Source of the DNA: Geobacter sp.
GTDB lineage: Bacteria > Desulfobacterota > Desulfuromonadia > Geobacterales > Geobacteraceae
Direction of reading: 5' to 3'
NCBI GenBank assembly: GCA_003574885.1
Contig: PJFC01000007.1
Span: 1-64,000, forward strand
DNA: 64,000 bases
The position numbers were made by a program, and so were the translations under genes. Within the stretch, counting starts at the first letter, position 1, and each line of letters opens with the position of its first letter. Shown here piece after piece: positions 45,987-54,346 of this stretch. The notes below the pieces were generated by a model. That model was not told the origin of the DNA. It saw nothing but the letters and a program-made list of their open reading frames with translations, and made no database searches.

Positions 45987-46982
45987 ATGGATCCCGTCCG
46001 GCATCTGAAAATTTCGTTTTCCGTACTCGCCCTGCTCGTCACCATCGGCGTGACCGGATACATGAGTATCGAGGGATGGCAATTTCTCGATGCTCTTTAC
46101 ATGACCATCATCACGCTGGGGACGGTTGGGTTCAGGGAAGTCCACGATCTAAGCGCTGTTGGCAAGCTGTTCACCATGGGACTGATCGTGGTCGGCGTCA
46201 GCGTCCTCGGCTACATTGTCGGAAGTCTCGCCCAGATCATGTTCGAAGGGCAGTTCCAACGGATTATCGGGAGGAAAAAGGTGGAAAAGAGGATCGACGC
46301 CCTGAGTGACCATTACATCATCTGCGGTTTCGGGAGGATCGGCGCCCTTATATGCAGAGAATTCGCTGCCAAGCCGCTTCCGTTCCTGGTCATCGAGAAA
46401 CACCCCGAGGTCCACGAGAAGCTGCACCAGGAAGAGTACCTCCATATCAGGGGTGATGCCACCGAGGACGAGACCCTGCTCCGGGCAGGCATCAAGCGCG
46501 CCAAAGGACTCATTTCGGTGGTCACGTCCGATACGGAGAACGTGTACATAACCCTCACCGCACGAGGGCTCAACCCCGATCTTTTCATCCTGGCCCGTTC
46601 AGGGGAAGAAGGGTCGGAAATAAAGTTGAAGCGTGCCGGCGCCAACAAGGTGGTTTCACCCTACCTGATAGGCGGAAGCCGGATGGCCCAGGCGATTCTC
46701 CGCCCCAACGTGATGGATTTCATCGAAATTGCCACCGGACGGGAGCACATGGAACTGCAGATGGAGGAACTCCTCATCCCCACAGGTTCAAAGTTTGTGG
46801 GGGACAACCTGATCAGCTCCGGCTTTCGCAAGGAGACCGGCGTTATCATCGTCGGCATCAAGAAGTCTACCGGCAAGATGGTTTTCAACCCCAGCCCCCA
46901 CTCAAAATTGGAGGCAAACGACACCATGATCGTCCTGGGTGAACCGACTGCCATCCAGAAGCTCGAGCAGTTGGTCAGCTGA
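45987..46982 (+). CDS. Two-TM potassium channel with TrkA-N (RCK) domain
   Basis: A 331-aa channel of the MthK type: TM1 about 8-27, pore loop with filter TLGTVGF near residue 44, TM2 about 61-85, then the NAD-binding RCK-N domain (YIICGFGRIGALICREF from about 108) and a TrkA-C domain (about 250-331). The filter reads TVGFREV, not the usual TVGYGD or TVGFGD; the Asp after the filter is missing. AAGGAG precedes the ATG. Divergent from the GntR gene and followed by a sugar-phosphate-isomerase-like gene. Confidence 0.93.
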   Translation: MDPVRHLKISFSVLALLVTIGVTGYMSIEGWQFLDALYMTIITLGTVGFREVHDLSAVGKLFTMGLIVVGVSVLGYIVGSLAQIMFEGQFQRIIGRKKVEKRIDALSDHYIICGFGRIGALICREFAAKPLPFLVIEKHPEVHEKLHQEEYLHIRGDATEDETLLRAGIKRAKGLISVVTSDTENVYITLTARGLNPDLFILARSGEEGSEIKLKRAGANKVVSPYLIGGSRMAQAILRPNVMDFIEIATGREHMELQMEELLIPTGSKFVGDNLISSGFRKETGVIIVGIKKSTGKMVFNPSPHSKLEANDTMIVLGEPTAIQKLEQLVS

Positions 46983-47016
46983 CACCATAAACAACAAAAG
47001 GAAGAACTTGCTCACC

Positions 47017-47778
47017 ATGAATGACAGACTGTTTGTCCACGTCCCCTACACCTTCCTCGCGCAGAACCTGGAACTTGTGCTCGCCAGGAAGGTCAACCCT
47101 GAGGTGTTCTTTTCCGGCGATATGCTCGATTGCCTCATCCCGGAGCAACTGGCTGCCATCACCTCAACCCTGGCCGAACACAGCCTTTCCGCTACCATAC
47201 ACGCCCCATTTATTGACCTGAACCCTGGCTCAGCAGAGCGGCTCATCCGCGAAGCGACCCGCCACCGCCTGAACCAGGTCATTGACGCCGCCGCCATCCT
47301 CAAACCACGGGTAGTCGTCTTTCACCCCGGCTACGACCGCTGGCGCTACGGAGAGAACCAGGAAACGTGGCTCCGGCACAGTATCGAGGCATGGGAGGAA
47401 ATACTGCCAAGGGCCGCAAAAATTGGCTTTATCGTAGCGGTGGAGAACATCTTCGAAGAGGAACCGTCCACGCTTCTGGCACTTTTCGAGGCGCTCCCCC
47501 GACTCCGGCACTGTTTTGATGTGGGGCACTGGAACCTGTTTACCAAGGTGGGAATGGAGGAATGGTTCGCCACGGTGGGAAGCTTCATCGCCGAAGCCCA
47601 TATCCATGACAATCACGGCCAGCGTGATGACCACGCCCCGGTCGGAGAGGGTTCTATCGACTTCGACCTTTTTTTCCGGTTAATGGAGAAATACGCACCC
47701 CAGGCCGTCTGGACCATCGAGGCCCACAGCAAGGAAGACCTTGACCGCTCCCTCGTAAATATCGGGAAGTTTCTGTAG
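47017..47778 (+). CDS. Sugar phosphate isomerase/epimerase-type TIM-barrel protein
   Basis: A 253-aa AP-endonuclease-2-like TIM barrel. Metal-binding residues are spread as in the family: VVFHPGYD, VAVENIFEE, CFDVGHWNLF, EAHIHDNHG and WTIEAH. The reaction is unknown. Start uncertain: ATG at 47017 (used) has AAGGA too far upstream, while a TTG at 47008 has it at 5 nt. Follows the K+ channel in the same direction after 34 bp and ends at a strong terminator. Confidence 0.85.
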   Translation: MNDRLFVHVPYTFLAQNLELVLARKVNPEVFFSGDMLDCLIPEQLAAITSTLAEHSLSATIHAPFIDLNPGSAERLIREATRHRLNQVIDAAAILKPRVVVFHPGYDRWRYGENQETWLRHSIEAWEEILPRAAKIGFIVAVENIFEEEPSTLLALFEALPRLRHCFDVGHWNLFTKVGMEEWFATVGSFIAEAHIHDNHGQRDDHAPVGEGSIDFDLFFRLMEKYAPQAVWTIEAHSKEDLDRSLVNIGKFL

Positions 47779-47801
47779 CCGGCTCCTTCCGGATGCGCCA
47801 C

Positions 47802-47840
47802 AAAAAAGCCCGGAACGTTTCGCTCCGGGCTGAGTTTTTT
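47802..47840 (+). terminator. Terminator after TIM-barrel gene
   Basis: AGCCCGGA (47807-47814) pairs with TCCGGGCT (47824-47831) followed by GAGTTTTTT; the A-run before the stem gives it activity toward the convergent OmpA gene too. Confidence 0.9.
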
Positions 47841-47857
47841 CTACGTTTTTGAAAAAT

Positions 47858-48511
47858 CTACTTGGCCTCAATCGGTTCGATGGTGATCTTGACCCGTCGA
47901 TTCTGTTGCCGACCGGCTGCCGTGTCATTGCTGGCAATCGGTTGAGTCTTCCCATATCCGACAGCGACAATACGGTCGCCACTCACCCCGTTGCCTACCA
48001 GAATGCTTTTTACTGCATTTGCCCGACGCTCCGACAACTTCTGGTTCAGTTCATTTGAACCGGTACTGTCCGTGTGACCTGCCACCAGGATTCTCGTTTG
48101 CGGATATTCGTTCATGACTTTCGCCACCTGCTGAAGGTCTGTGATACTTGAGCCCTTTACCTCTGCCGAGCCGGAATCAAAAACAAGATCCGACTTGAAG
48201 TTGAGATTCAGGTTATTCCCTTGGCGCTGGACGGAAACCGCTTCCGAATCGGCCAGTTTCTGGCGCATGGCCGCCTCCTGCTTATCCATGTAATTGCCGA
48301 TAAGGCCGCCGGTCAGTCCTCCGGCCACAGCTCCAGCCCCTGCCCCGATGAGGGTTGACGTGGTATCCCCACCGATCAGCTGGCCAAGCCCCGCGCCGAC
48401 CAATGCACCGGCGCCGGTGCCAATGCCCGCGCCTTTTGTAGTTGTTGACATATCTGCACATCCCCCGACAATCAGCGAGGCAAGCAGCATTCCGGCAAGT
48501 AATTTTTTCAT
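47858..48511 (-). CDS. OmpA-family lipoprotein with glycine-zipper region
   Basis: A 217-aa outer-membrane lipoprotein of the Pal/YiaD type. Lipobox IVGGC (Cys about 18); a glycine-zipper stretch (about 30-75; GAGIGTGAGALVGAGLG and AGAGAGAVAGGLTGGLIG) that can insert in the membrane; then an OmpA C-terminal peptidoglycan-binding domain (about 105-215) with LVAGHTDSTGSNELNQKLSERRA and NRRVKITIEP. It tethers the outer membrane to peptidoglycan. Single gene facing the TIM-barrel gene. Confidence 0.94.
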   Translation of the reverse strand: MKKLLAGMLLASLIVGGCADMSTTTKGAGIGTGAGALVGAGLGQLIGGDTTSTLIGAGAGAVAGGLTGGLIGNYMDKQEAAMRQKLADSEAVSVQRQGNNLNLNFKSDLVFDSGSAEVKGSSITDLQQVAKVMNEYPQTRILVAGHTDSTGSNELNQKLSERRANAVKSILVGNGVSGDRIVAVGYGKTQPIASNDTAAGRQQNRRVKITIEPIEAK

Positions 48512-48773
48512 GAAAATTTCTCCTTTCCATTGTGTTAGCTCACATGAAGCACAGTTTATATATCACGCCGGCGGTTGCCGGTCAACCGCACTGCCCTAAC
48601 GACCTGAATACGTGAATCAATTCTTGATGTACTTTGACATTTAAGGACTTGTGGCGGTTGTCATTTACATCCCGGTATGCCATAACACCCCTGAAGCAGC
48701 CGATTGACACGCCCGGCAGTAAAGGGTATTAAAGACCATCGACACCATCATCGTTTTTCAAAAGGAGTTACCC

Positions 48774-49064
48774 ATGTTCACCCACATCGTGTTCTTCCGC
48801 CTAAAGGACCAGTCCGCCGCCAGCATGACGGCGACAAAGGAAAAACTTCTCAGCATGGATGGCAGAATCCCGCAACTGCGCGGTCTTGAGGTGGGAGTGG
48901 ACGTCATTCGCTCGGAACGCTCTTACGACGTGGCACTCATAACGCGCTTCGACTCCTTGGAAGAGATGCAGGAATACCAGGTTCACCCCTACCATGAAGG
49001 AGAAATCCTCCCCTACATGAAATCGGTCAGCGCTTCAGCGGCGGCCATCGACTATGAATCATAG
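48774..49064 (+). CDS. Stress-responsive A/B-barrel (Dabb) domain protein
   Basis: A 96-aa dimeric alpha+beta barrel protein of the Dabb family: MFTHIVFFRLKD at the start, DVALITRFDSLEEMQEYQVHPYHEG in the middle. AAAAGGAG is 7 nt from the ATG. The family includes stress-induced plant proteins and several bacterial enzymes; role here unknown. Stands alone. Confidence 0.9.
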   Translation: MFTHIVFFRLKDQSAASMTATKEKLLSMDGRIPQLRGLEVGVDVIRSERSYDVALITRFDSLEEMQEYQVHPYHEGEILPYMKSVSASAAAIDYES

Positions 49065-49476
49065 CTCTTGCCGGTAAAAACAGCCAGCCGCAGAGGTCAC
49101 GGAGAACACTGAAAAACCGGGCAGTTTTGCCTCCGGGCAACGATGCCAGACACAAGAATCTCTGTGCCCTCTGCGGTGAAGATACGGGCTGCCCCCTCCG
49201 GGAGACCTGATATCCCCCTCCACGATGAACTCGAAATTCAACCGCGAATCCAATCAGAAAGAAATTCCTGGCAGCCGGACAGGTACTGTTCCCCCTTTGA
49301 CGCTGACAGCAGATTGACACCTGGGCCGAACCGCTAAACAGAAAAACGGGATCGGAGTCCCTGACATTCCTCTTTGCCGTTGTAAATATGGCCATGACTG
49401 GTAGATTTATTACACACCTGTCTTTCGACCGGCTTCCGGGCGCCCGGCAGGACAGTATGACAGGGGAGGTACATGC
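49065..49476. other. Gene-free stretch with inverted-repeat element
   Basis: No supported gene in this 412-bp stretch. It holds an imperfect long inverted repeat at 49088-49176 and then unstructured sequence. The promoter of the respiratory operon should lie in the right part (about 49380-49460); the region near 49385-49420 is the most AT-rich, but I cannot assign boxes with confidence. Confidence 0.5.
49088..49176. repeat. Imperfect inverted repeat (CAGAG/CTCTG type)
   Basis: CCGCAGAGGTCACGGAGA (49088-49105) and TCTCTGTGCCCTCTGCGG (49159-49176) are inverted with 16 of 18 bases matching, with a smaller stem TTGCC/GGCAA inside. The CAGAGGnCACGGAGA / TCTCTGTGnnCTCTG wording is a repeat type commonly seen dispersed in bacterial genomes; it is probably an extragenic palindrome or ncRNA. 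Confidence 0.6.
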
Positions 49477-49950
49477 GTGAAGAGTCATGTCTGGCGACCG
49501 CTTTATATCGTGGTCGGTGTCGTCGCGCTGGTCTTGCTGGCCAGGACGATCCTCGTGCCTGAGGATTTCGGCATTGGCGAACGGGGCTATATGTACGGGT
49601 GGCACCGCAAGGGGAACGAAGCCGACTGGAAGGCGGTCAAGGTAAAGTATAAGACCATGGATTTCTGCAAGGAGTGCCACCAGGACAAGTACAACGACCT
49701 AAGGCACTCCCCCCACGCCGCCATCCAGTGTGAAAACTGCCACGGCCCGGCACTGGGCCATCCGGACGACCCGCCAACCCTTACTATCGACCGCCATCGG
49801 GATCTCTGCATCCGCTGTCACGCCCGCCTCCCCTACAATGGCAGCGGCAGGGGCGCAATCCGCGGCATAAACCCCGAAACCCACCACCCGGAAGCGGAAT
49901 GCGTCCTCTGCCACTATCCCCACAACCCCAAACTGGAGGCAAAACGATGA
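49477..49950 (+). CDS. cbcS: Tetraheme cytochrome c subunit, CbcS-like
   Basis: A 157-aa membrane-anchored cytochrome: one N-terminal TM (about 8-24) and four CxxCH motifs (CKECH, CENCH, CIRCH, CVLCH) in the periplasmic part. It fits the cytochrome subunit of the Geobacter Cbc4 menaquinol oxidoreductase. Start is GTG at 49477 with GGGGAGG at 7 nt. Stop overlaps the ferredoxin gene by ATGA. Likely accepts electrons from the FeS subunit and passes them to periplasmic carriers. The symbol rests on gene order and haem count. Confidence 0.8.
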   Translation: MKSHVWRPLYIVVGVVALVLLARTILVPEDFGIGERGYMYGWHRKGNEADWKAVKVKYKTMDFCKECHQDKYNDLRHSPHAAIQCENCHGPALGHPDDPPTLTIDRHRDLCIRCHARLPYNGSGRGAIRGINPETHHPEAECVLCHYPHNPKLEAKR

Positions 49951-50732
49951 TCGACCGGCGCGATTTCTGTAAAAAAGCCCTCCTCATTGCGGGAGGGATG
50001 GCCATCCCCTTGTCGGCTCTGGAACTGTTCGATCCCAAAAGGCTTCAGGCGGAAAAGAGCGATCCGTCTCCGACCCGTTGGGCCTTCCTGGTTGACACCT
50101 ACAAGTGCGTCGGATGCGGCTTCTGCGTCAAGGCGTGCAAGATCGAGAACGAGATACCCTACGATGCCAATGTTACCCGTACCTGGGTGGAACGCTACAT
50201 CGTGGCCCGTGACGGCAAGACCTACATCGATTCCCCCAAGGGAGCACGGGACGGGTTTACCTCGCCGAAGATCGACCAGGGAGTTGAACCTCCGGCGGAA
50301 GTCAGGAACGAGGACATCGAGAAAGCGTTCTTCGTCCCCAAGCTCTGCAACCAGTGCGACAATCCGCCCTGCGTCCAGGTCTGTCCGGTGGGAGCCACCT
50401 ACCAGACCCCCGACGGCGTGGTCCTCGTCGACCGCTCCTGGTGCATCGGCTGCGGCTACTGCATCATGGGTTGCCCTTACGGCGTTCGCTTCTTCCATCC
50501 GGTGTATCATGTGGCAGAAAAGTGCAACTTCTGTTATCACCGCATTTCCAAGGGGATGAAGAGCGCCTGCGTGGATGCCTGTCCCTTCGGCGCGCGGCGT
50601 ATCGGCAACCTGAAGGATCCCAATGATCCGGTGACCAGGGTCATCATGACCGAACGGGTCGGAGTCCTCAAGGAGGAGTACGGAACCAAGCCCCAGGTAT
50701 TCTATGTCGGTCTTTCCAGGGAGGTGAAATAG
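49947..50732 (+). CDS. cbcT: Four-cluster ferredoxin subunit, CbcT-like
   Basis: A 261-aa iron-sulfur protein of the PsrB/NrfC/DmsB class. It begins with a twin-arginine signal (DRRDFCKKALLIAGG), so it is exported folded. Four 4Fe-4S sites: CVGCGFCVKAC, CNQCDNPPCVQVCP, CIGCGYCIMGCP, and CNFC with the distal CVDACP. It links the quinol-oxidising membrane subunit to the cytochrome. ATG at 49947 with GGAGG at 7 nt and ATGA overlap with the gene before. Confidence 0.85.
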   Translation: MIDRRDFCKKALLIAGGMAIPLSALELFDPKRLQAEKSDPSPTRWAFLVDTYKCVGCGFCVKACKIENEIPYDANVTRTWVERYIVARDGKTYIDSPKGARDGFTSPKIDQGVEPPAEVRNEDIEKAFFVPKLCNQCDNPPCVQVCPVGATYQTPDGVVLVDRSWCIGCGYCIMGCPYGVRFFHPVYHVAEKCNFCYHRISKGMKSACVDACPFGARRIGNLKDPNDPVTRVIMTERVGVLKEEYGTKPQVFYVGLSREVK

Positions 50733-50734
50733 TC

Positions 50735-51988
50735 ATGGTGCATGGTGAAGCCTGGACCATCAAGGAGTTTTTCTGCTACCCCAACGAGTACATCTACTGG
50801 ACCATCCAGATCGTCATGTACCCCTTCATGACCGGTCTCGTTGCGGGGGCATTCGTCCTCTCCTCCCTCTATCACGTGTTCGGCGTCAAGCAGCTGAAGG
50901 AGATCGCCCGCTTTTCCCTGGTCTTTTCCTTCGCTCTCCTGCCGGTTGCGATGTTGCCCCTCATGCTCCACCTCCAGCAGCCCCAGCGGGGTATCGAGGT
51001 CATGATGACCCCCCATTTCACCTCGGCTATCGCCGCCTTCGGCATCGTCTTCACCACCTACGCCCTGATCGTCGCCTCGGAAATCTGGTTCGTCTATCGT
51101 GCCTACTTCGTGGAAACCGCCACTGCTCTCGGTGGAAAAAGGGAACGTGCCCTCTGGGAAAGGATTCTCTATCTCATCTACCGCATCCTCATTATGGGGG
51201 CCTGGGACATCAGCCATGAAGCCAGGGAAAAGGACGAAAAAGCGGTGAAGATCGTGGCCGCGACAGGCATCCCCGTTGCCTGCTTCCTCCACGGCTATGC
51301 CGGCTTCATCTTCGGCTCGGTAAAGGCCAATGCCCTCTGGATGACGCCGCTCATGCCGGTCATCTTCATCTGCTCGGCGGTCGTTTCCGGCATCGCCCTC
51401 TGCATCGTCACCTACACTGTCACCATGGAACTGCAGAAAATGATATCCGCCCGAAAGCGCCAGCAGAAACCATGGCTCCCCTCAACCGACGAACTGAAGA
51501 GCGCCGAGGTTCTGGTCGTTACCATGACCAGCAAGTACCTCCTCATGTTCCTGGTCCTTGCCATTACCCTGGAAATCCTCGACCTCGTCTTCCGCGGCTA
51601 TACGGCTCTGAAGTCCTGGGACATTCTCCGGAGCGTCATCTACGACAAGGATTTCTTCAAGATATTCGTTCTTCAGTACGGCTGCGGCAATGCCATACCG
51701 TTCGTCCTGCTACTCCTCCCACGGCTTTCGCTCAAGAGAGTGGTGTTCAGCTCCCTGCTGGTTCTCATGGGGGTTTTCATGATGCGCTGGAACGTGGTCA
51801 TCGGCGGCCAGGCTTTCTCTTCTTCGTTCGCCGGCTTCATGGAGTACCGTCTCCCCGTCTGGCCCGGAAGCATGGAACTTTTCAAGGAAGGGTTGTTCGG
51901 CGCCCTGCTGGTGGCAATCACGCCGTTCGTCCTCTTCTTCGGCCTCACCCGGATACTGCCGGTCTTCAACCTCAAGGATTCCCCTTGA
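50735..51988 (+). CDS. cbcU: NrfD/PsrC-type integral membrane subunit, CbcU-like
   Basis: A 417-aa polytopic protein of the NrfD/PsrC family with about ten TM helices; it is expected to bind menaquinone/menaquinol on the periplasmic side. It begins immediately after the ferredoxin gene, so the three genes form one operon ended by the terminator at 52019-52048. In Geobacter such complexes link the quinone pool to extracellular respiration; direct evidence for this copy would need mutants. Confidence 0.85.
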   Translation: MVHGEAWTIKEFFCYPNEYIYWTIQIVMYPFMTGLVAGAFVLSSLYHVFGVKQLKEIARFSLVFSFALLPVAMLPLMLHLQQPQRGIEVMMTPHFTSAIAAFGIVFTTYALIVASEIWFVYRAYFVETATALGGKRERALWERILYLIYRILIMGAWDISHEAREKDEKAVKIVAATGIPVACFLHGYAGFIFGSVKANALWMTPLMPVIFICSAVVSGIALCIVTYTVTMELQKMISARKRQQKPWLPSTDELKSAEVLVVTMTSKYLLMFLVLAITLEILDLVFRGYTALKSWDILRSVIYDKDFFKIFVLQYGCGNAIPFVLLLLPRLSLKRVVFSSLLVLMGVFMMRWNVVIGGQAFSSSFAGFMEYRLPVWPGSMELFKEGLFGALLVAITPFVLFFGLTRILPVFNLKDSP

Positions 51989-52018
51989 CCTGACCGGCAG
52001 GGGGTGTTTACACAGCAC

Positions 52019-52048
52019 AAAAAAAGGCGACCTTCCGGCCGCCTTTTC
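52019..52048. terminator. Terminator after cbc operon
   Basis: AAAAGGCG-A-CC-TTCC-GG-C-CGCCTTTT forms a 10-bp stem with symmetric mismatch; A and T runs on both sides allow use by the convergent gene at 52073. Confidence 0.8.
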
Positions 52049-52072
52049 CCTGCACTGCGTCTCTTTTTCCCG

Positions 52073-52510
52073 TCAAGCCGGGGTTGAAATTTCGTTGTCG
52101 GCAATCTCCGCTATCTCCCGGTAGATAGCGATCATCACCCCGACATCGCTCCACTTCTTAAACACAAGGCGGATCAGCGCCCCGCCATTGACGATAGTCC
52201 CCGCGAAAACACATATTCCCACGAACTGTTCATCATCAACGCTCATGAGGTAGCAGCTGAATGCACCGATGACCAGCATGGATGCAAGCCATGCCATTTC
52301 AGGCCCCCGGAAGGGATTCTCCATCACCCGGAGGAAGTCCATATAGTAGCGGGAGAGACCGCCGACCTTTTTCATGAACTCGCGACATTCTTCCCCCCCG
52401 TGCCGCAAGTAGACATAGGAGAGAAACCGCTCGACCGCCTTCTTCTTCCCTTTTTCCATCCGTTCATGAACATACTTGTCAATGGCCTCATCGATTGTCC
52501 GGGTATCCAT
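52073..52510 (-). CDS. Hypothetical membrane protein, 145 aa
   Basis: Unrecognised protein. Charged helical N-terminal half (about 1-70; IDEAIDKYVHERMEKGKKKAVERF) followed by two adjacent hydrophobic segments (about 73-90 and 93-112), then a charged C-terminus. Inner-membrane location is likely. GAGGTG precedes the ATG at 5-6 nt. A TATAAT (- strand, 52639-52644) about 130 bp upstream may be its promoter. Single gene convergent with the cbc operon. Confidence 0.7.
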   Translation of the reverse strand: MDTRTIDEAIDKYVHERMEKGKKKAVERFLSYVYLRHGGEECREFMKKVGGLSRYYMDFLRVMENPFRGPEMAWLASMLVIGAFSCYLMSVDDEQFVGICVFAGTIVNGGALIRLVFKKWSDVGVMIAIYREIAEIADNEISTPA

Positions 52511-52850
52511 ATCATCACCTCGCCTGTCAGCTGGTCGCGCCTTCCGTTATCTGACGGAAACCGCGAGAGATATCTTCTCCTTTACACAAATCGTGCCGAC
52601 TGAAAACAGGGGACCGCCGGTGCATGATGCATGAAATAATTATACTGCACATAAAGATTATGCACAGTGCGTTGTAGCTAATTTTCGCTGCAGCAGTTCC
52701 TCGCTCCCCAAGTCGGACAAAGGGTCAAAGGCCCCACGTCAACCTGCGTCAACATTTGCACACCTGCAAAGTCCCGGTCAAACTTTATGCATTTGTGCAA
52801 AAGAATCATGCAGAATAGTCGAAACTGCGGGGAGAGTGCTCTTCAGGCAT
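52511..52850. other. Gene-free stretch with TGCA-rich motif cluster
   Basis: No gene seen. A leftward TATAAT is at 52639-52644. Around it several TGCA-containing words repeat: TGCATGATGCATGA near 52621, TGCACA at 52646 and 52661, and TTGCACACCTGCAAAG / TGCATTTGTGCAAAAG between 52750 and 52803. The cluster may be operator sites for the 145-aa protein gene; no regulator is known. Confidence 0.35.
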
Positions 52851-52880
52851 AAAAAAAGGCGGCCCAGAAGGCCGCCTTTG
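52851..52880 (-). terminator. ompW-type gene terminator
   Basis: AAAGGCGGCC-CAGAA-GGCCGCCTTT (52855-52879) with seven T on the leftward exit, 20 bp after the OmpW-family gene. Confidence 0.9.
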
Positions 52881-52899
52881 TGTCCGGAAGAACGCCTGC

Positions 52900-53496
52900 T
52901 CAGTTGAAGAAGAAGCGGATCCCAGCCGTGGTTGTAAAATTGGTAGTGCTGAAACGCCCGACCCTCGTACCATTGCGGTTGATATCCGCTTCCGGTCCCG
53001 CGACGATTTTCGCTTCGGCGGTAAGAGCAAGGGGTTTGAGAATGAAGTAGTCGACCCCTCCGGCGCCGTGGACCCCCACGGTCGTATCCACGCTATGCCC
53101 TTTCAGGTCGTTGATCAGGATATCCAGGCCGGCCCCCAGGTAGGGGACGAGCTTTTCCTGGGGCATGAACCGGTACTGCCCCCCCAGGCTAACGTTTATG
53201 ATCTCGCCTTTGCGCCCCTCGTTGGGGATGTCCACATCAAATTCCGCCCGGGTGACATCAATCTCGGCGGCCCAGTTCTGGTCGATGCCATAGATGAGCC
53301 CGCCACCGAAGATGAAGTCGGGGTCAGCATCGTAATCGTGCAGAGTATTTCCGCTTACGTACACTCCATCCGTGGGAACGATAAAACCGAGCCGGCCGGT
53401 AACCCCTACCTTCCCCTTGATGGAATCGGCCATGGCGGCACCGGTAGTCAGCGCCATAGTGAGTGTCAGACAAGTCAGTAAACAGATTTTTTTCAT
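52900..53496 (-). CDS. OmpW-family outer-membrane beta-barrel protein
   Basis: A 198-aa small porin-like protein with a cleavable signal (MTLTMALTTGAAMA-DS) and an eight-strand barrel pattern of alternating hydrophobic residues; final residue pattern ends IRFFFN with a C-terminal aromatic, typical of barrels recognised by BAM. OmpW members carry small hydrophobic molecules or respond to stress. The ATG has GGAGG at 7 nt. Monocistronic with its own terminator. Confidence 0.88.
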   Translation of the reverse strand: MKKICLLTCLTLTMALTTGAAMADSIKGKVGVTGRLGFIVPTDGVYVSGNTLHDYDADPDFIFGGGLIYGIDQNWAAEIDVTRAEFDVDIPNEGRKGEIINVSLGGQYRFMPQEKLVPYLGAGLDILINDLKGHSVDTTVGVHGAGGVDYFILKPLALTAEAKIVAGPEADINRNGTRVGRFSTTNFTTTAGIRFFFN

Positions 53497-53639
53497 TGCC
53501 TATTCCTCCCGAAACTTGAATTGACATACATTTGCAGAGGATTTTAACTCATACCCCCCCTGCTGGCAAGGTCAAGTTCGCAACCATCCGTAATAGAAAA
53601 GGAAAAGACCCCCTCGAAATCAATTGCATCGAAACCATC

Positions 53640-54293
53640 TCAGATGAGCCCGATCACCGCCTTGACCGTCTTTTCGATCCCCTCGGCCGTCTCGGAAATC
53701 CGCTCGGCAAGCATATAGGCAGGGGTCGAAACAATCTTGTTCGCCGTGTCCACCACGAACTCGGTGACCGGGCACGGGACATGCTCGCTCCCCGTCTGCT
53801 GGATGGCCGCAGCAGTATCGGCATCGTTGCCGATGGTCACCTTCGGCTTGCACTCCTTCCCCAGGGTGGCAGCAATCAGGGCAGGGGCAATACAGATGGC
53901 ACCGATCGGCTTTTTTGCCGCCGCCATCTCCCGCAACAGCCGGGCAACTTCGGGATGGACGGTCGCGTCCGCCCCCTTTACGGCAAAGTTGCAGAGGTTC
54001 TTGGCCGCCCCGAAACCACCGGGGAAAATGACCGCATCCAGGTCGGCCTCCTTCATTTCGGCGATGTTGCGGATCTTGCCGCGGGCGATACGGGCCGATT
54101 CCACCAGCACGTTGCGCTTGGCGCCGGTTGCTTCACCCGTCAGGTGGTTCACCTCGTCCAGAGCAAGGTCGGGGGCCATGCAGACCGCCTCCGCACCGTT
54201 TTTGTCGATGGCAAGCAGGGTAAAAACCGCCTCGTGGATTTCGCTACCGTCATACACCCCGCACCCCGAAAGCACCACACCGATCTTCTTCAT
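53640..54293 (-). CDS. elbB: ElbB-type DJ-1/PfpI glyoxalase
   Basis: A 217-aa protein of the DJ-1/PfpI superfamily, ElbB branch (KKIGVVLSGCGVYDGSEIHEAV, VIFPGGFGAAKNL, and a nucleophile cysteine in IGAICIAPALIA). E. coli ElbB shows weak glyoxalase activity and was linked to isoprenoid metabolism. ATG with GGAGG at 5 nt. The gene after an epimerase-like gene in the same direction. Confidence 0.93.
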   Translation of the reverse strand: MKKIGVVLSGCGVYDGSEIHEAVFTLLAIDKNGAEAVCMAPDLALDEVNHLTGEATGAKRNVLVESARIARGKIRNIAEMKEADLDAVIFPGGFGAAKNLCNFAVKGADATVHPEVARLLREMAAAKKPIGAICIAPALIAATLGKECKPKVTIGNDADTAAAIQQTGSEHVPCPVTEFVVDTANKIVSTPAYMLAERISETAEGIEKTVKAVIGLI

Positions 54294-54346
54294 ACGCTCC
54301 TCCTGTTCGATTGAAAGAGTGGCTGTACTGATTAAGTGGAGTAATT

